64,000 bases of DNA, taken from Shimia thalassica. GTDB lineage: Bacteria > Pseudomonadota > Alphaproteobacteria > Rhodobacterales > Rhodobacteraceae. Position 1 is the first letter of the stretch. Every line of letters starts with the position of its first letter. The notes beneath the pieces are model-generated. The model ran no database searches. It worked only from the letters and a program-made list of their open reading frames with translations, and had not been told where the DNA came from. The position numbers and the translations under genes are program-made. This document shows positions 10,303 to 17,947 of the stretch, in pieces. The DNA is taken from the NCBI RefSeq assembly GCF_001458215.1, contig NZ_CYTW01000001.1:558001-622000 (forward strand), given 5' to 3'.

Positions 10303-11022
10303 ATGAAACGTCTCGCGCTCTTTCTTTTTTTGCTTCCGGCACCTGTGTTTGCCGATTGCATTGTTCTGTTGCACGGGCTTGCGCGCACTGAAACGTCCCT
10401 GTTGGTGACCGAAGGTGTCCTGCGTTCTGCTGGCTATGACGTGGTGCGCCCTGGTTATCCTTCGACCAAAGAGACAGTTCAGCGTTTGATCGAACCCACC
10501 ATTCCCGACGCGGTTGCGGAATGTGGCGATCAGACCGTGCACTTCATCACCCATTCAATGGGCGGGATTCTTCTGCGTCTCTGGATGCTGGACAATCGCC
10601 CTGAAAACCTTGGGCGTGTCGTGATGCTGGCGCCTCCAAACAAGGGCACCGAACTTGTCGACGTGATGAGTGAAATCGAGGCTTTTGAGTGGATCAACGG
10701 ACCGGCAGGTGCCCAATTGGGCACCGATGGATTGCCGTCACATCTTCCCGGCGTAGATTATCCGGTGGGCGTGATTGCCGGTGATCGATCGCTCAATCCG
10801 TTTTATTCGGCCATGATCGAAGGGCCGGATGACGGCAAGGTCTCAGTTGAATCAACCAAAGTGGACGGCATGGCGGACCACTTTGTACTGCCTGTGACCC
10901 ATACGTTTATGATGAACAATCCCGAAGTCTTGGCCGAGGCCATCTACTTTATCGAGAACGGGCATTTTCACAAACACATGAAGCTTGAAAATATGATCCC
11001 GACGCTGGACAGGGATGAATGA
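10303..11022 (+). CDS. Secreted alpha/beta hydrolase, lipase-like
   Basis: The 239-residue product starts with a signal peptide (residues 1-17, cleavage after VFA) and shows an oxyanion-hole HG pair at 24-25 and the nucleophile elbow HSMGG with Ser85. This is the alpha/beta hydrolase fold of bacterial triacylglycerol lipases and PGAP1-like esterases. It probably acts in the periplasm. ATG 10303 is preferred over an in-frame TTG at 10282 because it places the signal peptide at the N terminus. Catalytic Asp and His were not assigned with certainty. Confidence 0.82.
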   Translation: MKRLALFLFLLPAPVFADCIVLLHGLARTETSLLVTEGVLRSAGYDVVRPGYPSTKETVQRLIEPTIPDAVAECGDQTVHFITHSMGGILLRLWMLDNRPENLGRVVMLAPPNKGTELVDVMSEIEAFEWINGPAGAQLGTDGLPSHLPGVDYPVGVIAGDRSLNPFYSAMIEGPDDGKVSVESTKVDGMADHFVLPVTHTFMMNNPEVLAEAIYFIENGHFHKHMKLENMIPTLDRDE

Positions 11023-11083
11023 TCAGGCTCCGTTTCGGCGGGGCAGGGGTGAAAGGACATATTGCCCTTTCACGTCGCTTTGA

Positions 11084-12160
11084 TCAGGAAGCGCTTTTTT
11101 GAATGCGGTTGACGTGACCCATTTTGCGGCCCGGCTTTACATCGTTTTTACCATACAGATGCAGCGCATTGTTGGATTCGCGCAGGATTTGCGGGACATG
11201 GTTGATGTCATCGCCGATCAGGTTCTCCATGACCACATCGTTATGACGCTGGCCATCACCCAGAGGCCATCCAACCACCGCACGGATATGCTGCTCGAAC
11301 TGGTCAACCGCACAGCCGTTTTGTGTCCAGTGGCCCGAGTTGTGTACGCGAGGTGCGATTTCGTTCACGATCAAACCCTGTGACGTGACGAACAGCTCCA
11401 CACCCATAACGCCTACATATTGCAGCTCGTTCAGGATACGCGCGGCCAACAGGACCGCATCCATCCGCTGACCCGCAGACAGTTTGGCAGGTACGGTGGT
11501 GGTGTGCAGAATGCCGTCGCGGTGTACGTTTTCACCGGGGTCGTAACACGCGACATCGCCCGTCAGGCCACGAGCCGCAATGACAGACACTTCGTGAGAG
11601 AAGTCGACGAACCCTTCAAGGATCGATGGTGCCCCCGCCATGTCAGCAAAAGCTTGTGCAATGTCTTCAGATGATTTGATCCGTGCCTGGCCTTTGCCAT
11701 CGTATCCGAACCGGCGGGTTTTCAGGATCGCAGGTGCGCCGATGGTTGCCACGGCTTCTTCAAGCTCATCCAAGGTGTCAATCGCGGCAAAGGGTGCTGT
11801 TTTGAGGCCAAGGCTTTGCAGGAATTGCTTTTCGGTGAGCCGGTCCTGACTGACGCGCAGTGCCTCGCGACCCGGGCGGATCGGACGGTGTGCTTCGAGA
11901 ATATCAAGCGCCGATGTTGGGATGTTTTCGAATTCATAGGTGATGACATCGACCTGCTCTGCAAAGGTCTTGAGAGCCTCGGCATCGTCGTATGACGCGG
12001 TTGTCACATGGCGCGCGACTTCGCCAGCGGGCGGATTGGCACCGGGCTCGAAAATATGGGTTTGAAAGCCCAAACGCGCAGCCGCGACAGACAGCATCCG
12101 GCCCAATTGGCCGCCGCCGAGAATTCCGATGGTGGCGCCTGGAGGAAGAGGGTTAGTCAT
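11084..12160 (-). CDS. purK: 5-(carboxyamino)imidazole ribonucleotide synthase
   Basis: The 358-residue ATP-grasp enzyme converts AIR, bicarbonate and ATP to N5-CAIR in purine synthesis. It begins with the glycine-rich [12 protein letters not shown] motif shortly after ATG 12160 and carries the ATP-grasp core in the middle. Its start overlaps the end of purE by eight bases, indicating translational coupling, and N5-CAIR is the substrate of PurE. Upstream in-frame codons exist inside purE, but the family start is at the chosen ATG. Confidence 0.95.
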   Translation of the reverse strand: MTNPLPPGATIGILGGGQLGRMLSVAAARLGFQTHIFEPGANPPAGEVARHVTTASYDDAEALKTFAEQVDVITYEFENIPTSALDILEAHRPIRPGREALRVSQDRLTEKQFLQSLGLKTAPFAAIDTLDELEEAVATIGAPAILKTRRFGYDGKGQARIKSSEDIAQAFADMAGAPSILEGFVDFSHEVSVIAARGLTGDVACYDPGENVHRDGILHTTTVPAKLSAGQRMDAVLLAARILNELQYVGVMGVELFVTSQGLIVNEIAPRVHNSGHWTQNGCAVDQFEQHIRAVVGWPLGDGQRHNDVVMENLIGDDINHVPQILRESNNALHLYGKNDVKPGRKMGHVNRIQKSAS

Positions 12161-12641
12161 CTTGCGGCTCATCCGGAATCGAGGCCGACAGGGCGTCGCG
12201 CCATGCATCAAGTTTCTCTGCCAGATCGGGGTCCTGCAGGGCAAGTATTCCGGCAGCCATCAGGCCAGCGTTCGAAGCGCCAGCGGCACCGATTGCCATG
12301 GTGGCAACGGGAAAGCCTTTGGGCATCTGAACAATCGAATAAAGACTGTCCACACCGGACAAGGCACGGGTTTGAACGGGAACACCAACAACGGGCACGC
12401 GGGTTTTCGAGGCCATCATGCCGGGAAGGTGTGCGGCACCGCCAGCGCCAGCAATGATCACCTGCAAGCCTCGGCCTGCTGCCTCTTTGCCGTAGGACCA
12501 CAAACGGTCAGGCGTGCGGTGGGCGGATACGATCTTTTTTTCGTATGAGATGCCCAGCTCGTCCAAAATGTCGGCTGCGAGTTTCATGGTTGGCCAATCG
12601 GATTGGCTGCCCATGATGATTCCTACCTTTATGTCCATCAT
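12153..12641 (-). CDS. purE: N5-carboxyaminoimidazole ribonucleotide mutase
   Basis: The 162-residue class I PurE rearranges N5-CAIR to CAIR. The diagnostic [12 protein letters not shown] segment is at residues 8-19 and the catalytic-site SAHRTP motif around 40-45. It is the first gene of the purE-purK operon, overlapping purK by eight bases. Length is typical. Confidence 0.96.
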   Translation of the reverse strand: MMDIKVGIIMGSQSDWPTMKLAADILDELGISYEKKIVSAHRTPDRLWSYGKEAAGRGLQVIIAGAGGAAHLPGMMASKTRVPVVGVPVQTRALSGVDSLYSIVQMPKGFPVATMAIGAAGASNAGLMAAGILALQDPDLAEKLDAWRDALSASIPDEPQDD

Positions 12642-12836
12642 TTGCGCCTCTGTCTGATGAGACGCCGCTTATAGACGATGCGGCTATTTTCGCAATCGTA
12701 TAGCCGAAACAGCCCGCAAAGCGGGACTTTGTGCCGCTGAAAGCAGCATCTCGTTTGATTGATGGGGGCAATCGACGCCCGAGAGCCGCCTCTCAGAAGA
12801 GAATTTCACTCAATCGGGGCGCATTGGCGGGATGCA

Positions 12837-13061
12837 TCAGGCGATAATGTCTGGCGTGAGACGGTCTTCGATTCGCGCGATAAGGTCTTTCAAGCGCAGT
12901 TTCTGCTTTTTGAGGCGCTGAATCGTGAGCTGATCGCCGGTGCCCCGTTCGATAAGGGCGTGAATCGCTTCGTCCAGATCGCGGTGTTCCTGCTTGAACA
13001 CAGCCAGTTCCACTTGCAGCACTTCATCGGTTTTCATCGACAGGTCATGAGGTGCGTTCAT
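12837..13061 (-). CDS. YdcH/DUF465 family small coiled-coil protein
   Basis: The 74-residue product matches the DUF465/YdcH family: short, highly charged, helical, with the conserved heptad-like stretch H-x-x-L-D-x-x-I and the QRLKKQKLRLKD segment near the C terminus. The function is unknown. ATG 13061 is chosen because upstream in-frame codons give an unrelated sequence. It stands alone on the minus strand, divergent from the small heat shock gene. Confidence 0.8.
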   Translation of the reverse strand: MNAPHDLSMKTDEVLQVELAVFKQEHRDLDEAIHALIERGTGDQLTIQRLKKQKLRLKDLIARIEDRLTPDIIA

Positions 13062-13219
13062 TTGGGGAGAATCCTGAATAGTTCCAGACCTATAGCATAG
13101 CGTTTCTTGCTTCCTGTGCAAAGCCCTTGCGCTCGGGCACGTGCCTCCCCATATTTGGGTCAAAGGGCTGCCGATATGGGGCCCACCAACTGACTGTCGC
13201 TTAAGCCAAGGACGTGTCG

Positions 13220-13633
13220 ATGACAAAACTGACTTTGGGCTCATATCCCCACATGCTGGGGTTCGAGCAACTGGAACGCCTTCTCGAACGCACCTCGAAA
13301 ACGGGGAACGAAGGCTATCCGCCTTTCAATATCGAACAAACTTCGGATTATTCCTATCGCATCACGCTGGCCGTGGCCGGTTTTCGGGATGAAGACCTGT
13401 CAATCACGGTCGAGGATCGCCAGCTGGTTATCCGTGGCCGCCAATCCGATGACGGGATGGATCGCGTGTTTTTGCACCGGGGAATCGCTGCAAGACAGTT
13501 TCAGCGGTCATTTGTTCTCGCAGATGGGGTTGAAGTGGGCGAAGCCATCATGGAAAACGGTTTGCTGCATGTCGACCTGAGTCGCGAGCGCGCGGAAACT
13601 GTGGTGCAGACCATCCAGATCAATAAGGGATAA
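13220..13633 (+). CDS. Hsp20/IbpA small heat shock protein
   Basis: The 137-residue protein holds an alpha-crystallin domain (about residues 35-125) with the strands GFRDEDLSITVEDRQLVIRG and the closing G-x-L-x-V-type motif (GLLHVDL). It binds unfolding proteins in the cytoplasm and hands them to other chaperones. ATG 13220 has AAGGA seven bases upstream, which decides against GTG 13214. The DUF1150 gene follows two bases after the stop codon, a pairing common in alphaproteobacteria. Confidence 0.93.
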   Translation: MTKLTLGSYPHMLGFEQLERLLERTSKTGNEGYPPFNIEQTSDYSYRITLAVAGFRDEDLSITVEDRQLVIRGRQSDDGMDRVFLHRGIAARQFQRSFVLADGVEVGEAIMENGLLHVDLSRERAETVVQTIQINKG

Positions 13634-13635
13634 CG

Positions 13636-13866
13636 ATGTATAATAATTACGAGTTCGAAGGTATGGATGAAAGCCGCGTCGTTTATGTGCGCGAGGTGCC
13701 TGTCGAAGACCTGCCCGAAGACATGCAGGAACAGGCCGAGGGCGCAGATGTGCTCTATGCGGTATGTGCCGCAACGGATGGCGAACGTCTGGCCGTTGTG
13801 AAAGAACGCAATATGGCGTTTATTCTGGCGCGTCAGAACGATTTTGCGCCGGTGACTGTGCATTGA
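13636..13866 (+). CDS. DUF1150 family protein
   Basis: The 76-residue acidic protein matches DUF1150, usually found directly downstream of an Hsp20 gene in alphaproteobacteria. The operon position (AAGGG ribosome binding site inside the end of the Hsp20 gene) suggests a stress-linked role, but no activity is known. The C-terminal half carries the conserved AVVKERNMAFILARQND stretch. Confidence 0.85.
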   Translation: MYNNYEFEGMDESRVVYVREVPVEDLPEDMQEQAEGADVLYAVCAATDGERLAVVKERNMAFILARQNDFAPVTVH

Positions 13867-13908
13867 TCACGCCGAAAGCACCGGTTGCATTTGGAATATT
13901 CTGAGACC

Positions 13909-13936
13909 AAGGCCCCTTGCGGGCCTTGTTGTCGTT
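13909..13936 (+). terminator. Terminator of the Hsp20-DUF1150 operon
   Basis: AAGGCCC (13909-13915) and GGGCCTT (13921-13927) flank a five-base loop and are followed by GTTGTCGTTT. The U-tract is imperfect. Confidence 0.7.
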
Positions 13937-13984
13937 TAGGCGCTTGGCGCGTATGACTTTGAGACGCCAGAAGAAAGAGGGCCC

Positions 13985-14851
13985 ATGTCCGACACATCGC
14001 CAGCAGTCGCTGTTCTGCCATATGGTAAAAAGCTTGGGTATCGTCCGGGGCAGTTGCCTTTGGATGCGTTGAACTGGCCACTCGGGCAACCCGAGCGTCT
14101 CAAGGGGCGACTTCTCAAAGATCTGGGCGCCGACGACCATCTGGTGATCTATCCGGCCAGTACGGCGCACATCCGGCCCTCGTTCGGCACGCGTGCAAAA
14201 GTCTCCATGATGGTGGTCGAACCAAGAGCGCTTCAACAGCGCCATTATGACCGTCTTAAATGGTCGCACAAAAGGTTCCATCGCGTACTCTGTGCCAATG
14301 AACCCTTTCTGGCGTCCATTCCGAATGGCGCTTTCTTTCCTTTCGGATCGACCTGGGTGCCCGACTGGCGGGATCTGGACACCACCAAAACACACAACAT
14401 GTCTTTGATTGCCTCTTCCAAACGCGATCTCGAAGGGCATGTCTTGCGTCACGAGACTGTGGAATGGGCCACGGCCGAAGATCTTGATGTCGACGTCATG
14501 GGGCGCGGGTACAAACCGTTTGAGGTCAAATCGGACGGGCTGGCGCCTTATCGGTATTCCGTAGTGATCGAGAACGTCCGCGAGCCCGACTATTTCACAG
14601 AAAAGCTGATTGATGCGATTCTATGCGAATGCGTTCCAATCTATTGGGGATGTCCGAATATTGACCGGTTCTTTGACACGTCGGGCATGATCCTGTGCGA
14701 AACCGAAGAAGAGGTTCGCGCCGCCGTCCGTACGGCGGATGAGGATGGGTTCAACGCGCGTCTACCTGCGCTACGCGCGATCAAGGACCAAGCTGCTCAC
14801 TTTGGGGATTTGGAAAAGAGGGCTGCACAGGTCGTGCTCGATGCGACCTGA
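13985..14851 (+). CDS. Glycosyltransferase family 10 (fucosyltransferase-like)
   Basis: The 288-residue protein carries the GT10 C-terminal signature: a YSVVIEN segment, then DYFTEKLIDA and VPIYWGCPNI at about residues 195-225, which bind the GDP-sugar in alpha-1,3-fucosyltransferases. The N-terminal half is divergent. No capsule, LPS or exopolysaccharide genes surround it, so this is an orphan glycosyltransferase. The donor is presumably GDP-fucose or a related GDP-sugar; the acceptor is unknown. The start is ATG 13985, six bases after AGAGGG. Confidence 0.82.
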   Translation: MSDTSPAVAVLPYGKKLGYRPGQLPLDALNWPLGQPERLKGRLLKDLGADDHLVIYPASTAHIRPSFGTRAKVSMMVVEPRALQQRHYDRLKWSHKRFHRVLCANEPFLASIPNGAFFPFGSTWVPDWRDLDTTKTHNMSLIASSKRDLEGHVLRHETVEWATAEDLDVDVMGRGYKPFEVKSDGLAPYRYSVVIENVREPDYFTEKLIDAILCECVPIYWGCPNIDRFFDTSGMILCETEEEVRAAVRTADEDGFNARLPALRAIKDQAAHFGDLEKRAAQVVLDAT

Positions 14852-14956
14852 CACTTGGTTTATTGACGTAATGTCGGGCTTATCTCCCCCCTAGGCCTCG
14901 ATTGTTTGCCTCGGGTTTTTATGGACAAGTGAAATGCGGGGTGCCAATCTTGGCAT

Positions 14957-15658
14957 ATGAGACACATTTTTCGGACTGCTTTGCTGGCCGCGGTGGGACT
15001 TGCATTGGGGAGCGGCGCGCCTCAGGCGCGGATCGGTGACTGTTCGGTTGACGCCATGCTGGTGTTCGATGGCTCGACCTCGATGGCTGAGATCAGCTTT
15101 GAGACCGGGCCAAACACGCGCATTAAAGAAGCGCGGCAGGCGATCCGGCAGGCGATGCCCGATATCGCGCCCTATCGTCGGGTTGGCTTGATGGTCTACG
15201 GTCCGGGACCGAACGGTGCTTGCGAGAATGTCGACCTGCGGTTTGGGCCGATTGCCGACTCGGCGGGGCCGGTTATTGATGCCGTAGATGCCCTTCGACC
15301 TGATGGCCTGACACCGTTGACGGACGCGGTGCAGCGGGCGGCGGAAACGCTGGATTTTCGCAATAGCGCCGGTGTTGTAGTGTTGGTCACCGATGGGAAT
15401 GAAACCTGCGGAGGTCGCCCCTGCGAATTGGCGCAAACATTGAGGGCGACGGCTCGTGACCTCACGGTGCATGTGATCGGTTTCCGGGCCGAGGTGGATT
15501 TTTTCGCATGGAACAACCCGGAGCAAGATCCGCAAAATGCGACAACAGTTGCTCGTTGTCTTGCTGATGAAACGGGTGGTTTGTTTGTCACGACAGAGAC
15601 CGTGAAAGAACTGGTCGCGGCATTGCAAAGGACTTTGGGGTGTCCTGTGATCGGATAG
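14957..15658 (+). CDS. Periplasmic VWA domain protein
   Basis: The 233-residue product has a signal peptide (about residues 1-24) followed by a single von Willebrand A domain. The MIDAS metal site is intact: Asp38-x-Ser40-x-Ser42, Thr in LTPLTDAV (about 119-122) and Asp146 in VTDG. Several Cys residues (Cys29, 89, about 152, 157) suggest disulfides in the periplasm. It probably binds a protein ligand through a divalent metal. The nearest neighbour is convergent, so no operon partner points to its role. Confidence 0.85.
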   Translation: MRHIFRTALLAAVGLALGSGAPQARIGDCSVDAMLVFDGSTSMAEISFETGPNTRIKEARQAIRQAMPDIAPYRRVGLMVYGPGPNGACENVDLRFGPIADSAGPVIDAVDALRPDGLTPLTDAVQRAAETLDFRNSAGVVVLVTDGNETCGGRPCELAQTLRATARDLTVHVIGFRAEVDFFAWNNPEQDPQNATTVARCLADETGGLFVTTETVKELVAALQRTLGCPVIG

Positions 15659-15683
15659 TCTCAGAATTTTGTTGCCCATATAA

Positions 15684-15709
15684 AAAGGCCGCCCCTAGAG
15701 GCGGCCTTT
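15684..15709. terminator. Bidirectional terminator
   Basis: AAAGGCCGCC (15684-15693) and GGCGGCCTTT (15700-15709) form a perfect 10-bp stem with a six-base loop between the convergent VWA and sulfate-activation genes, with A/T flanks on both sides. Confidence 0.88.
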
Positions 15710-15729
15710 CGTATTCGTAAACTGGCAGC

Positions 15730-17808
15730 TTATTGCGCAGCAATAAGGCCCATGCTTTCCAGCTTGAGGATAACCTGGTGTGCGCAGTTATCAACGTCTG
15801 CACCTTCGGTTTCAACGCTCAGCTCTGGGTTGGCAGGCACATCATATGGGTCAGAGATACCTGTGAACTCTTTGATTTTGCCTTCGCGTGCCAGCTTGTA
15901 GAGACCTTTGCGGTCGCGCTTTTCACACTCTTCGATCGATGTCGCAACGTGTACTTCAACGAAAGCACCGAAAGCTTCGACATCTTCACGTACCGCGCGG
16001 CGGGTTGTTGCATAAGGCGCGATAGGCGCACAGATCGCGATACCACCGTTTTTGGTGATTTCAGAAGCAACATAACCGATGCGACGGATGTTCAGGTCGC
16101 GGTGCTCTTTCGAGAAGCCCAGCTCGGACGACAGGTTCTTACGAACCAGATCACCGTCAAGCAGAGTAACCGGACGGCCACCCATTTCCATCAGTTTGAC
16201 CATCAAAGCGTTGGCAATGGTTGATTTGCCCGAACCCGAGAAACCAGTGAAGAAAACGGTAAAGCCTTGCTTCGAACGTGGTGGCTTGGTTTTGCGCAGT
16301 TCTTTGACAACTTCTGGGAACGAGAACCACTCGGGGATTTCCAGACCTTCGGCCAGACGGCGACGCAGTTCGGTGCCCGAGATGTTCAGGATGGTGACGT
16401 TGTCGCGATCTTCGATCTCGTCGTTTGGTTCGTACTGAGCACGCTCTTGGACCCAAACCATGTGTTTGAAGTCGACCATTTCGATGCCCATTTCTTCTTG
16501 GTGCTCGCGGAACAGGTCCTGAGCATCATAGGGGCCATAGAAATCTTCGCCTTGGCTGTTGCTGCCGGGGCCAGCGTGGTCGCGACCAACGATGAAGTGT
16601 GTGCAGCCAAAGTTGGCGCGGATCAGACCGTGCCATACTGCTTCACGTGGGCCAGCCATACGCATCGCCAAAGGCAGAAGTGACATGGTTGTGGTCGACG
16701 CAGGATACTTGTCCAGAACAGCTTCGTAGCAACGAACGCGTGTAAAGTGATCAACGTCGCCAGGCTTGGTCATGCCAACAACAGGGTGGATCAGCAGGTT
16801 CGCCTGAGCTTCTTTCGCAGCGCGGAAGGTCAGTTCCTGGTGCGCACGGTGCAGTGGGTTACGTGTTTGGAACGCAACAATGCGGCGCCAGCCCAGCTTG
16901 CGGAAGTATGCGCGCAGCTCGTTTGGTGTGTCGCGACGGGCACGGAAGTCATAGTGTACAGGCTGTTGGATGCCGACAACCGGACCACCAAGGTAAACCT
17001 TGCCAGCAGTGTTGTGCAGGTAGTTCACAGCAGGGTGCGCATCGTCGTCAGCACCGAAAACTTTTTCAGCTTCTTTCGACTTGTTTGGAACCCAGTTGTC
17101 CGTGACGGTCATGGTGGCGAGAATAACGCCTTCCTGATCGCGCAGGGCAATGTCCTGGCCAACTTCGAGCGAAGCTGCGAATTCTTCGGACACATCCAGT
17201 GTGATCGGCATTGGCCAAAGCTGACCGTCTGCCAGACGCATGTTTTCTACAACGCCGTTGTAGTCTTCTTCGCCCAGAAAGCCTTTCAGCGGGTTGAAGC
17301 CGCCGTTCATCAGAAGCTCAAGGTCACAGATTTGACGTGGTGTCAGATCGTGGCTGACGAGGTCGGCCGCTTCGACTTTCAGTTTCTGAGCGCTCTCATA
17401 AGAGACAAACAGCTCGGGGATGGGAGCCAGATTGTTTTCCATTGGATGGTTCCTGTGTTTGATAGGGGCCAGGCCACTTGCAGTGCCTGTAAGTTCCGCG
17501 TGCAATGCATTGTAATCAGCGAGCTTGCGGGCGAGAAATTGATCTGTGAGGCGCACTTTTTCTGTCGCACCGCGCGACGTAAGGGTATACGCAAAGCGCT
17601 GTCGCTTATCCGGGCCGGATCGTTGATTTATACTGATGAACCCGGCTTCCACTGCGGTGCGCAATAAGGTGTTTAGACGCCCCAGTGAAATCTCTAGTGC
17701 CGCCGCCGTCACCCTTTGAGATGCCTCTGGCGCCGTATCTAGCTGGCGCAGAAGACGGAAGAGCAGGTCTTCCTCATCAGAATTGGTTTTGGGTGTCTTA
17801 GACGACAT
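15730..17808 (-). CDS. Bifunctional ATP sulfurylase/APS kinase, in frame with an N-terminal winged-helix domain
   Basis: The C-terminal 570 residues (from ATG 17442) are the fused sulfate-activation enzyme. The ATP sulfurylase part has QTRNPLHRAH (192-201) and GRDHAGPG (286-293); the APS kinase part has P-loop GFSGSGKS (400-407). Together they convert sulfate to PAPS. The same frame runs upstream without a stop to ATG 17808, adding about 122 residues that resemble the MarR-type EPS-associated winged-helix regulators. An internal Shine-Dalgarno (AGGA, 17451-17454) precedes ATG 17442, so the enzyme could be made alone, as a fusion, or both. Enzyme identity is certain; whether the fusion protein exists is not. 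Confidence 0.9.
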   Translation of the reverse strand: MSSKTPKTNSDEEDLLFRLLRQLDTAPEASQRVTAAALEISLGRLNTLLRTAVEAGFISINQRSGPDKRQRFAYTLTSRGATEKVRLTDQFLARKLADYNALHAELTGTASGLAPIKHRNHPMENNLAPIPELFVSYESAQKLKVEAADLVSHDLTPRQICDLELLMNGGFNPLKGFLGEEDYNGVVENMRLADGQLWPMPITLDVSEEFAASLEVGQDIALRDQEGVILATMTVTDNWVPNKSKEAEKVFGADDDAHPAVNYLHNTAGKVYLGGPVVGIQQPVHYDFRARRDTPNELRAYFRKLGWRRIVAFQTRNPLHRAHQELTFRAAKEAQANLLIHPVVGMTKPGDVDHFTRVRCYEAVLDKYPASTTTMSLLPLAMRMAGPREAVWHGLIRANFGCTHFIVGRDHAGPGSNSQGEDFYGPYDAQDLFREHQEEMGIEMVDFKHMVWVQERAQYEPNDEIEDRDNVTILNISGTELRRRLAEGLEIPEWFSFPEVVKELRKTKPPRSKQGFTVFFTGFSGSGKSTIANALMVKLMEMGGRPVTLLDGDLVRKNLSSELGFSKEHRDLNIRRIGYVASEITKNGGIAICAPIAPYATTRRAVREDVEAFGAFVEVHVATSIEECEKRDRKGLYKLAREGKIKEFTGISDPYDVPANPELSVETEGADVDNCAHQVILKLESMGLIAAQ
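17440..17454 (-). promoter_or_regulatory. Internal ribosome binding site and start of the sulfurylase/kinase part
   Basis: On the minus strand AGGA is followed by eight bases and ATG (17442), exactly where ATP sulfurylase/APS kinase homologues begin. It permits translation of a regulator-free enzyme from the longer frame. Confidence 0.7.
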
Positions 17809-17825
17809 AATAAATCGACTCAAAG

Positions 17826-17845
17826 TGTGTTCACGGATGAACACA
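17826..17845. promoter_or_regulatory. Perfect palindrome, putative operator of the winged-helix regulator
   Basis: TGTGTTCA (17826-17833) and TGAACACA (17838-17845) form a perfect 8-bp inverted repeat with a CGGA spacer, 17 bases upstream of ATG 17808. Size and position fit the operator of an autoregulated MarR-type dimer. It overlaps an alternative GTG start at 17844. Confidence 0.55.
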
Positions 17846-17947
17846 TCTCATAGTTCGGTTTTTCTGCAAAGTATTTTTTTGGTGAAAAACGGATTTTTTG
17901 TGCGTCGGATGGCCGCAATATCGCATTCAAGCAAGTGTTGCCGGGAA

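Noticed and set aside
16747..17667. A 306-codon open frame antisense to the sulfurylase/kinase gene
   Set aside because: Shadow frame in high-bias DNA, with no motif and no start signal.
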